The notes under the pieces are model-generated. The model saw nothing but the letters and a program-made list of their open reading frames with translations, had not been told where the DNA came from and searched no databases. A stretch of DNA of 6,174 bases from Gaiellasilicea sp035525905 (GTDB taxonomy: Bacteria > Actinomycetota > Thermoleophilia > Gaiellales > Gaiellaceae), in contig DATLDK010000127.1 in the NCBI GenBank assembly GCA_035525905.1, positions 1 to 6,174 on the forward strand, in the 5' to 3' direction. This document shows positions 1 through 4,732 of this stretch, one piece after another (position 1 is the first letter of the stretch; every line of letters starts with the position of its first letter). Made by a program: the position numbers and the translations under genes.

Positions 1-9
1 AATCGCTCG

Positions 10-363
10 TCAGACGGCGAGGGTCAGGGCGTCCCCGACCTGGATCCCGCGGCGCGCGCACTCCCCGCTCGCGAGCTCCACCACCGCCTTCGCCCCGCGC
101 CGTGCGGCGGTGCGCCAGGGTCCGAGCGCGGGCTCGATGCCGACGACGACGAGCTCGCGGTCGAGGAAGACGGCGTCGATCGCGAAGCGCATGAAGAAAG
201 TGTGGATCGAACCGGCCGGGCGGAGCAGGATTCCCTCGCCCTCAGGTAGACCGGCACGTCCGAGCAGGCCGCGCATCCGCCGAAGGGGGCGCGCCGCCAC
301 GAGCAGATGCTCGCAGACGACGCGCCCGTCCCGGCGCTCAAGCCTCGCCGTTTTAGTAGCCAA
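10..363 (-). CDS. DUF192 family protein
   Basis: Protein of 117 residues recognised as DUF192 by its layout: an R-x-RGLLGR segment (residues 28-36), an L-P-E-G-E-G-I stretch (39-45), the I-H-T-F-F-M-R-F-A-I-D-A-V-F-L-D core (53-68), then a V-V-x-I-E-P strand (72-78) and a closing A-V-V-E-L-A-S-G-E segment (93-101). It spans the whole of this small beta-rich family. No signal peptide or membrane segment is evident, whereas many DUF192 proteins are exported. The family has no settled biochemical role. The start is a TTG at 361-363, 11 bases inside the 3' end of the upstream peptidase-like gene; no nearer alternative keeps the full domain, and a GGGGA stretch lies about 11 bases upstream of it. 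The overlap implies translational coupling. I recall DUF192 genes near Tad loci in other bacteria, but cannot check that here. Family call firm, function unknown. Confidence 0.85.
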   Translation of the reverse strand: MATKTARLERRDGRVVCEHLLVAARPLRRMRGLLGRAGLPEGEGILLRPAGSIHTFFMRFAIDAVFLDRELVVVGIEPALGPWRTAARRGAKAVVELASGECARRGIQVGDALTLAV

Positions 364-1831
364 CGTGGATGTGGTCCCCGTGGTCGCGAAGGGGGAACGA
401 CGGACCGCCCAGGCCGATCAGCGAGATCACCTGCTGTGGCTGGAGCTCGGCCGGAAGGAGCAGGACGGACCGAACCGCTGCCTCGGTGATGCTCCCCGGC
501 TGCTGGTGGCCGGCGATGGCGATGTCGCCGACGGCTGCGATGTCGGCGGCGTGGCCGTACATGTGAGCCGACACGACTCCCGCCCGGGCGAACTTCCGGT
601 GCCCTGAGAACAGGCTCGAGACCGTGACGGAGCCGTGTCGCTCGGCGAGGTAGCCGAGCAGGACGATCACCCGAACATCGACCCGGCCGGACGCGATGTC
701 GTTGCGGCCCGCCCCGTAGATCAGAACGCGGCTGTTCGCGAGCAGCTGCTTGCCGAGGCGCGCCTTCGACGCCTCCAGGCCGACCACGAGCGCCTCGATC
801 CCCACCGATCGATACAGATCGGCGAGCGCCTCGGCCCGGTCGGCGAAGGACGTCCGGCCCGAGATCGCCAGCGCACCCTTCCAGGTGTCGTGGTGGGCGA
901 GTTTCGAGGCGAGCGTGTCCAGCTGAGTCGCGTTCGCGGGCAAGGAGCCACGCTCCCCCTCCGCGCGCAGCACACCGAGCACCGCGGCCCAGTCGGCGCC
1001 GTGCTGCTTCGAGGCTGCGACGAGATCCTGCGCAAAGGCACGAGCCAACCGGGCCGAGGGAGGCGTCGGATCCGGCAACGCGCGATTCAGCCAGATCGTG
1101 GGCTCACCGCCCTCGTCATCGATCTCCGGCTTGACGGGGGCAACTGCCGCCGCTCGTTTCACGACCCACTGCTTGGTCGGGGTGCCTGTCTTGGCGGTTG
1201 GGGCAGCTTGGGCCCTTGGAGCGGGCGTGGTCGACTGCACCTCTCGCTCCACGGGTGCGGGGGCCACGACATTGCTCGGCGCCGGGGCGGTAGTGACGGC
1301 TTCTGCGGGGAGAGTGGCTTCGGCCGCCGCGGCGGCGCTGACGGGAGCCGCGCCTTCGGGAGTTTGCTCGGGGACGGTCGCTTCGGGAGCAGTCGCCTCG
1401 GGAGCAGTCGCTTCGGGAGCGGACTCCGGCTGCGGTGCCGGCTCGGCAGCGGCCTCCTGCGCAGGAACAGCCTCCGCCGGCGCAGCTTCAGCCGGCTGTG
1501 CCTCGGCCTCGGACGCCAGAGCGGCCGTCGAGCCGTCGGTGACCAGCGCGGCGGCGTCCTCGTCGGCCAGACGGACCAGCCGGTCGCCTGCACCTGCGGT
1601 GAAGGACGCTCCGGCGAAGAAGATCACGGTGAAGCCGGCCGCCAGCGCGATGCGCGCGCCGCGCCCGCGATGGCGGTGAACGGGCGGCACCGCCGGCATG
1701 TCCTCGGTCGCGACGTCGTCCTGCCCGTACTCCCAGTTGTCGCCACCGCGACGGAAGAGTGCGAGCGCCGCCACGACCAGCAGACCCAGCGGCAGAAGTG
1801 CTTTCAAAAAGAATCGGTTCCGTGTTGGCAT
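353..1831 (-). CDS. Membrane-anchored M15/LAS-type zinc peptidase-like protein with long Ala/Pro/Glu linker
   Basis: Protein of 492 residues. Residues 9-26 are hydrophobic and resemble a first membrane segment or uncleaved signal; residues 60-80 form a second hydrophobic segment. Residues 100-235 are a low-complexity Ala/Pro/Glu/Thr linker with a PEATA-type five-residue repeat near 139-160. The folded part is about 245-492. Its end has S421-x-H423-x2-G426-x-A428-x-D430 and D486-H487-I-H489, matching the zinc ligands and catalytic acid of LAS-type peptidoglycan peptidases (M15 VanY-like, M74 MepA-like). Residues 278-345 resemble no catalytic domain I know. Inferred role: cleaving or binding cell-wall peptides outside the membrane. 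The ATG at 1829-1831 is preferred over TTG 1903 and ATG 1852 because GAGGAG sits 9 bases upstream of it. Transcribed divergently from the pilus genes and overlapping DUF192. It could be a non-catalytic homologue; activity is not shown. Confidence 0.75.
   Translation of the reverse strand: MPTRNRFFLKALLPLGLLVVAALALFRRGGDNWEYGQDDVATEDMPAVPPVHRHRGRGARIALAAGFTVIFFAGASFTAGAGDRLVRLADEDAAALVTDGSTAALASEAEAQPAEAAPAEAVPAQEAAAEPAPQPESAPEATAPEATAPEATVPEQTPEGAAPVSAAAAAEATLPAEAVTTAPAPSNVVAPAPVEREVQSTTPAPRAQAAPTAKTGTPTKQWVVKRAAAVAPVKPEIDDEGGEPTIWLNRALPDPTPPSARLARAFAQDLVAASKQHGADWAAVLGVLRAEGERGSLPANATQLDTLASKLAHHDTWKGALAISGRTSFADRAEALADLYRSVGIEALVVGLEASKARLGKQLLANSRVLIYGAGRNDIASGRVDVRVIVLLGYLAERHGSVTVSSLFSGHRKFARAGVVSAHMYGHAADIAAVGDIAIAGHQQPGSITEAAVRSVLLLPAELQPQQVISLIGLGGPSFPLRDHGDHIHVGY
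1380..1424 (-). repeat. Three 15-bp in-frame tandem repeats
   Basis: Three 15-base units begin at 1380, 1395 and 1410 on the plus strand (GCTTCGGGAGCAGTC type). Units 1 and 2 differ at one base, and unit 3 differs from unit 1 at two bases near its end. A more diverged copy precedes them at about 1365-1379. On the coding (minus) strand they encode the PEATA-like pentapeptide repeat of the peptidase linker. Being a multiple of three, copy-number changes would alter linker length without shifting the frame. Confidence 0.85.
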
Positions 1832-1840
1832 CTGACCCAG

Positions 1841-1846
1841 CTCCTC
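1841..1846 (-). promoter_or_regulatory. Ribosome binding site fixing the peptidase-like start
   Basis: Reads GAGGAG on the minus strand, 9 bases before the ATG at 1831-1829. The upstream in-frame ATG (1852) and TTG (1903) have no comparably placed site, which decides the start. Confidence 0.7.
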
Positions 1847-1854
1847 TGACATCG

Positions 1855-1879
1855 GCGCCGGTTCTAGCCCTCCCGGCGC
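1855..1879. repeat. GC-rich hairpin followed by TTTT on the plus strand
   Basis: GCGCCGG (1855-1861) pairs with CCGGCGC (1873-1879) across an 11-base loop. On the plus strand TTTT follows at 1880-1883, so it resembles a weak intrinsic terminator for any rightward antisense transcript leaving the peptidase gene. On the minus strand the same stem would lie in the peptidase leader, eight bases before the GAGGAG site, where it could affect translation initiation. Which role applies cannot be told from sequence. Confidence 0.5.
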
Positions 1880-1924
1880 TTTTGAGTGTGACCGCGCCGC
1901 CAACGGTTTCCGTGTGAACCCTTC

Positions 1925-1971
1925 TTATCGGCAGCACCTTTAGCGCTGCTCACCCGATCGGGGGAACTTGA
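1925..1971 (-). promoter_or_regulatory. Candidate regulatory region: two AAG-N5/6-CCGAT blocks about 30 bp apart
   Basis: On the minus strand, TCAAG-TTCCC-CCGAT (1971-1957) is followed by TAAAG-GTGCTG-CCGATAA (1942-1925). The last element equals the GCCGATAA -10 of flagellar-type sigma-28 promoters, and TAAAG resembles its -35, but the two are only about 6 bases apart instead of roughly 15, so this is not a standard sigma-28 promoter. The block sits about 95 bases before the peptidase ATG. It may be a binding site, an unusual promoter or part of a structured RNA. Confidence 0.35.
1931..1949. repeat. 7-bp inverted repeat with 5-base loop
   Basis: Plus strand GCAGCAC (1931-1937), loop CTTTA (1938-1942), GCGCTGC (1943-1949). 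It pairs over seven positions, with one mismatch on the plus strand that becomes a G-U wobble in minus-strand RNA. The loop contains the TAAAG element of the minus strand. It lies next to the perfect palindrome CCCGATCGGG (1953-1962). Confidence 0.55.
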
Positions 1972-2057
1972 AAAAAAGGTGCAAGAACTCACCCTCATGG
2001 GGCTTCTCACATTCCGAACGCTGGCCCAAACTGGTCAGCGCAAGACCGAATCGAACA

Positions 2058-2092
2058 GGCGAAGCGGCTCGCCGGTGAGAGAAAGGTTTCTC
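2058..2092. repeat. Two adjacent inverted repeats upstream of flp1
   Basis: GGCGA (2058-2062) with TCGCC (2069-2073) around a six-base loop, then GAGAAA (2079-2084) with TTTCTC (2087-2092) around GG. The second is a perfect 14-base dyad with a two-base centre; as RNA it would close a four-base loop. It could be an operator or part of a folded 5' leader of the pilin mRNA. Confidence 0.5.
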
Positions 2093-2139
2093 AACGTGAA
2101 GGACCGCTCCGCAAATCGCTCCACAATCTCCACTGAATT

Positions 2140-2161
2140 CCGGGTAGCCACATATACCCGG
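2140..2161. repeat. Perfect 7-bp dyad CCGGGTA-N8-TACCCGG before flp1
   Basis: CCGGGTA (2140-2146) and TACCCGG (2155-2161) are exact inverted copies around eight bases. The right arm ends 41 bases before the flp1 ATG and 28 bases before its ribosome site. The spacing suits either an operator for a dimeric repressor overlapping a promoter, or a stem in the pilin leader RNA. It lacks a T-run, so it is not an intrinsic terminator. Confidence 0.55.
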
Positions 2162-2186
2162 TTGTCCATCCGCCTTCTCCTGCCTG

Positions 2187-2197
2187 AAGGGAGGTGA
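2187..2197 (+). promoter_or_regulatory. Strong ribosome binding site of flp1
   Basis: AAGGGAGGTGA is a near-perfect complement of the 16S rRNA 3' end, with its GGAGG core (2190-2194) eight bases before the ATG at 2203. The GTG at 2194 lies inside this site, so it is not the start. Strength suits an abundant major pilin. Confidence 0.85.
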
Positions 2198-2202
2198 ATT
2201 AC

Positions 2203-2382
2203 ATGCTGAAGCTTTTCGTCTCACTCCAGAACAGCCTCGCCGCCCTCCGCAACGAGGAGGGTCAGACGATGGCGGAGTACGGCGTCGTTCTCGCCGTGAT
2301 CACGCTCGTCATCGTCGGCACGCTGCTCGCACTCTCCGGCGCGATCAACGGCGCCCTGGCCCGCGTCGTGGGGGTCCTGTAA
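2203..2382 (+). CDS. flp: Flp/Fap family type IVb prepilin, first copy
   Basis: Prepilin of 59 residues. A 20-residue leader ending in Gly20 is followed by QTMAEY, the Flp processing motif with Glu at +5 and Tyr at +6, then a hydrophobic stretch (about 26-45, containing VITLVIV) that forms the membrane anchor and the pilus core helix. A prepilin peptidase (TadV-type) would cut after Gly20, giving a mature pilin of about 39 residues, typical of Flp. It is the first gene of the plus-strand pilus operon and has the strongest ribosome site in the window, as expected for the major subunit. ATG 2203 is chosen because the upstream GTG falls within the ribosome site. The gene is followed by 50 bases before the second pilin, with no clear terminator but a short direct repeat AACACCG at 2381 and 2390. 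Confidence 0.93.
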   Translation: MLKLFVSLQNSLAALRNEEGQTMAEYGVVLAVITLVIVGTLLALSGAINGALARVVGVL

Positions 2383-2416
2383 CACCGGCAACACCGTGAA
2401 CGTCCAAAGCGAAGAG

Positions 2417-2428
2417 AAAGGTGGTGAT
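2417..2428 (+). promoter_or_regulatory. Ribosome binding site of flp2
   Basis: AAAGGTGGTGAT matches the 16S rRNA 3'-end complement with one mismatch. Three in-frame ATGs follow at 2427, 2430 and 2433. Only 2433 gives the same eight-base spacing seen at flp1, so it is the best start. Confidence 0.7.
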
Positions 2429-2432
2429 GATG

Positions 2433-2597
2433 ATGAACAAGATCGGGTTGTACGCAGAGTCGGGTCAGACCATGGCGGAGTACGCACTGGTCATCAGCGT
2501 GATCACGCTCGTCATCGTCACCACCTTTTCCCTTCTGTCGGGTGAAATCGGCGCCGCCTTCGATCGCACGCTCACGATCGTGTCCGCCGCCTTCTGA
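2433..2597 (+). CDS. flp: Flp/Fap family type IVb prepilin, second copy
   Basis: Small prepilin of 54 residues, in the frame ending at TGA 2595-2597. The leader is short (11 residues, MNKIGLYAESG), then the same QTMAEY motif as the first pilin and a hydrophobic helix (about 18-36) that again contains VITLVIV. The mature pilin would be about 43 residues. The shared motif and helix show a paralogue by tandem duplication, but leader, helix ends and C-terminal tail differ (this tail ends TIVSAAF, the first ends RVVGVL). It could be a second major subunit, a minor subunit, or one used under other conditions. ATGs at 2427 and 2430 would add one or two Met residues. tadE starts four bases after its stop. 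Confidence 0.9.
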   Translation: MNKIGLYAESGQTMAEYALVISVITLVIVTTFSLLSGEIGAAFDRTLTIVSAAF

Positions 2598-2601
2598 CGC
2601 C

Positions 2602-3000
2602 ATGCTCCGCCGCCGCCACACACTCCGGGACGAACGCGGCCAGACGATGGTCGAGTTCGCGCTCGTCGTGCCGATCCTCTGCGTCGTCCTCTTCGGGATC
2701 TTCCAGTTCGGCGCGCTCTACAACGACTACGTCACGCTCACCGACGCCACGCGCGTCGGAGCGCGGAAGGGCGCCGTCAGCCGGCACGAAGCAGATCCAG
2801 CCGGCGCGGCGGTGACCGCGGCGCGCAACTCGGCCAGCGGGCTCACACCGGCCAAGCTCGTCGTCACGGTCACATCGACTGGCTGGAAGCACGGCGACTC
2901 CGTGACCGTGGACGCGTCGTATCCCTACTCGATCAACTTGCTGGGTGTGGTCGTGAAGAAGGGCACCCTCAAATCCAAGACGACGGAGCGTGTGGAATGA
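2602..3000 (+). CDS. tadE: TadE-like pseudopilin
   Basis: Protein of 132 residues. A short basic leader (MLRRRHTLRDERG) precedes QTMVEF with Glu at +5, the same type of prepilin-peptidase site as the pilins, then a hydrophobic helix (about 19-40) and the TadE signature around F31-GIFQFGALYNDY-43 and L47-T-D-A-T-R-x-G-A-R-54. The rest is a small extracytoplasmic domain. TadE proteins are processed pseudopilins needed for Flp pilus assembly. No partner TadF is visible. The start at ATG 2602 lacks a good ribosome site but lies four bases after flp2, which suggests translation by coupling; the GTG at 2542 lies inside flp2 and would add an unlikely 20-residue extension. Its TGA overlaps the ATG of the next gene (ATGA). 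Confidence 0.9.
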   Translation: MLRRRHTLRDERGQTMVEFALVVPILCVVLFGIFQFGALYNDYVTLTDATRVGARKGAVSRHEADPAGAAVTAARNSASGLTPAKLVVTVTSTGWKHGDSVTVDASYPYSINLLGVVVKKGTLKSKTTERVE

Positions 3001-3899
3001 AGAGCAACGTGCGCGACGATCGCGGCCAGGCCGCGGTCCTCACGGTCATCTTCCTCGTCGCCTTGCTCGGCGCCGTCGCGATGGTCCTCGACGTCGGCTC
3101 CTGGTTCCGCGCCCAGCGCTCGACCCAGTCGACCGCCGACGCCTCTGCCCTGGCGGCAGCGCACGAGCTGCCGGAGAGCCCCGGCGCGGCAAACGCACTC
3201 GCCACCGAGTACCTGGGCAAGAACGGGGGCGGCGTGGCCGCCGTGACGTTCTCGTCGAAGCTGCTCGCCAACGACACCGTCACCGTCAAGGTGACGCGCA
3301 AGGCGCCCGGCGTGTTCTCGAAACTCTTCGGCATCAACTCCGTCGACGTGCACGCCAAGGCCTCGGCCCGCGCGGGCAACCCGGACCAGGCGCGCTACGC
3401 GGCGCCGATCGCGGTCGACATCAAGCACCCGCTGCTTCAGTGCAAGCCCCTGCCTTGCTTCGGCTCGGCGACGACGCTCGACCTGGAGAAGGTCGGCCCC
3501 GGCGCTTTTCGCCTGATTAATCTCGACGGCTCCAAGGGCGGCACCGGGGGAAAGATCGACGCCGAATGGATCCTCCACGGCTATGACGGCTACATGCCGC
3601 TCGGCTGGTACGGATCGGATCCGGGTGCGGCTTTCAACGACAGCAAGTTCAAGAGCGCGATGACGGTGCGCATTGGCGACGAATTGTTGTTTCCCGTTTA
3701 CGACAAGACGACCGGAAGTGGAGCGAATTTCAGCTATCACGTGGTGGGTTGGGTCGGCTTCGTCGTCACAAGTTTTACTGGTAAGGGAAACAAAGGCACG
3801 GTCGCCGGTCATTTCGTTCGCGTGATCTGGGAAGGCATTCAATCAACGTCGGGCGGTGCCGAGGACTTCGGCGTCCGCGCAATAGAACTCGTCGAATAA
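2997..3899 (+). CDS. TadG-like Tad pilus assembly protein, no von Willebrand domain
   Basis: Protein of 300 residues. Its N-terminus (RGQAAVL, then a membrane helix at about 12-33, then D32-V-G-x-W-x-R-A-Q-R and T46-A-D-A-S-A-L-A-A-A-H) is the TadE/TadG-like N-terminal domain found in Tad proteins. The +5 position after Gly10 is Leu, not Glu, so processing as a pilin is doubtful. Classical TadG has a long periplasmic part with a von Willebrand domain; here the remaining 260 residues lack a MIDAS-type DxSxS motif. The C-terminal half has a Cys pair (149, 154), G-Y-D-G-Y-M-P-L-G-W-Y (195-205) and a beta-rich end (V249-VGWVGFVVTSF-260, D290-FGVRAIELVE-300). Likely membrane-anchored outside the cell. 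It overlaps tadE by four bases. GC falls towards its 3' end (see findings). TadG family placement good, exact role open. Confidence 0.8.
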   Translation: MKSNVRDDRGQAAVLTVIFLVALLGAVAMVLDVGSWFRAQRSTQSTADASALAAAHELPESPGAANALATEYLGKNGGGVAAVTFSSKLLANDTVTVKVTRKAPGVFSKLFGINSVDVHAKASARAGNPDQARYAAPIAVDIKHPLLQCKPLPCFGSATTLDLEKVGPGAFRLINLDGSKGGTGGKIDAEWILHGYDGYMPLGWYGSDPGAAFNDSKFKSAMTVRIGDELLFPVYDKTTGSGANFSYHVVGWVGFVVTSFTGKGNKGTVAGHFVRVIWEGIQSTSGGAEDFGVRAIELVE

Positions 3900-3925
3900 C
3901 TCAGAGAAAGAAGGAAACGACGCTC

Positions 3926-4732
3926 ATGACGTACAGAGTCAAAAACATCACTATTGCCGTCGTGTTGGCTGTCGTCGCCGCGTTGCTGACGATGTTCTAT
4001 ACGACGAATTTCCAGCGCAATGTGCGCGCAGACGAAACGAACGTGCCGGTCTTCGTGGCGGTGCGCGACATCCCGGCCGGGACTTCTGGCGCAGATGTGG
4101 AGCGGAGGGGCCTGCTCAAGAAGAGCGAGGTCGTCCGTCGCAACGTCGTGCCGGGGGCGATCTCCAAGCCGGGCCAAGTCGCCGATCTGGTCGTGACGCA
4201 GCCGATCTACGCGGGGGAGCAGGTTTCGACGCGCCGCTTCGCAACGCCGTCGCAGCGCGGCATTCGCTCCCAGCTCACCGGCGTCCAGCGCGCCATCTCG
4301 ATCCCGGGCGACGAGCACCAGCTGCTCGCCGGCACGCTCCGGCCCGGGGACAAGGTCGATCTGGTCGCGACCTTCTCGGTGCCCGAGGGCAGCCAGGCAC
4401 ACGTGACGCGCATCGTCCTGCGAGACATCGAGGTGCTGCGCGCGCCGAACAGCTCCGCCGCGAGCGCCAAGATCACGTCGGGGGGCCAGGACGGCGCCTT
4501 TGCCGCGATGCTCAAGGTGACCGACACGCAGGTGCAGAAGCTGCATTGGGTGTTCACGGCCGCGGAGGAGTGGCACCTCGAGCTGCGCCCGGCGACCGAG
4601 GCCGCCGACAGCCCCGAGAACGTGGAGAGCTGGTACTCGGTGCTGCGCGAGGGCGTGCGACAGAAGCAGCTCAACGAAGCGGGCGTCGACGGAATCCCCG
4701 CGATTGGTGAAGGGACTGGCAATGCCAAATAA
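3926..4732 (+). CDS. cpaB: CpaB/RcpC family Flp pilus assembly protein (SAF domain)
   Basis: Protein of 268 residues. One N-terminal membrane helix (8-26) anchors the rest outside. Residues 40-105 are the SAF domain (VPVFVAVRDIPAGT, then a Y95-AGEQV-100 strand), and 120-225 the RcpC-type domain with R122-AISIP, L138-RPGDKVDLVATF-150 and a closing W208-VF plus W216-HLELRP. The length is typical for CpaB. In Gram-negative bacteria CpaB/RcpC works with the outer-membrane secretin; SAF-type domains in related proteins contact glycan or wall. The ribosome site AAGGA (3911-3915) lies 10 bases before the ATG. A 26-base gap separates it from the TadG-like gene, and its last 11 bases overlap the start of cpaE. 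No secretin gene is in the window. Confidence 0.9.
   Translation: MTYRVKNITIAVVLAVVAALLTMFYTTNFQRNVRADETNVPVFVAVRDIPAGTSGADVERRGLLKKSEVVRRNVVPGAISKPGQVADLVVTQPIYAGEQVSTRRFATPSQRGIRSQLTGVQRAISIPGDEHQLLAGTLRPGDKVDLVATFSVPEGSQAHVTRIVLRDIEVLRAPNSSAASAKITSGGQDGAFAAMLKVTDTQVQKLHWVFTAAEEWHLELRPATEAADSPENVESWYSVLREGVRQKQLNEAGVDGIPAIGEGTGNAK

Larger units (their letters stand above)
1832..2202. other. Divergent intergenic/leader region rich in dyad symmetry
   Basis: About 370 bases without a convincing gene between the minus-strand peptidase and the plus-strand flp1. The short ORFs that cross it have no recognisable features or good ribosome sites. From left to right it holds a GC-rich hairpin (1855-1879), a short ACGG-TTT-CCGT repeat (1903-1913), a 7-bp hairpin (1931-1949), a 10-bp palindrome CCCGATCGGG (1953-1962), a run of seven or more A (1971-1977), then inverted repeats at 2058-2073, 2079-2092 and 2140-2161. 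Promoters for both directions must lie here or be shared. I see no good -35/-10 pair of the housekeeping type: TTGAAA at 1969-1974 has no matching -10 at the normal distance, and the TATACC at 2153-2158 lacks a -35. Confidence 0.8.

Noticed and set aside
1380..1424. CRISPR-like array
   Set aside because: The units are contiguous 15-bp repeats without spacers and encode an in-frame pentapeptide linker.
635..1849. Long plus-strand ORF of 404 residues opposite the peptidase gene
   Set aside because: Its translation is Arg/Gly/Ser-rich with no recognisable motif, as expected from the antisense of a GC-rich, Ala/Pro-rich gene; the minus-strand frame has clear zinc-peptidase residues.
1901..1903. 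TTG start giving a 516-residue peptidase-like protein
   Set aside because: The extra 24 residues have no signal character and the GC-rich hairpin lies in them; the ATG at 1831 has a GAGGAG site and begins just before the hydrophobic anchor.
2033..2202. c-di-GMP-I (GEMM) riboswitch before the pilin genes
   Set aside because: A tempting idea for a pilus operon, but the conserved GACGCAAAGCC-type and GCAAACC segments are missing; CGCAAAT near 2110 alone is not enough.
1940..2224. Minus-strand 94-residue and plus-strand 72-residue ORFs in the intergenic region
   Set aside because: No motifs, poor or absent ribosome sites, and they overlap the inverted repeats and the flp1 start; more likely non-coding.
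2925..3842. Minus-strand ORF of 305 residues opposite the TadG-like gene
   Set aside because: Arg/Val/His-rich antisense shadow with no domain, while the plus-strand frame has the Tad N-terminal anchor and an operon position.
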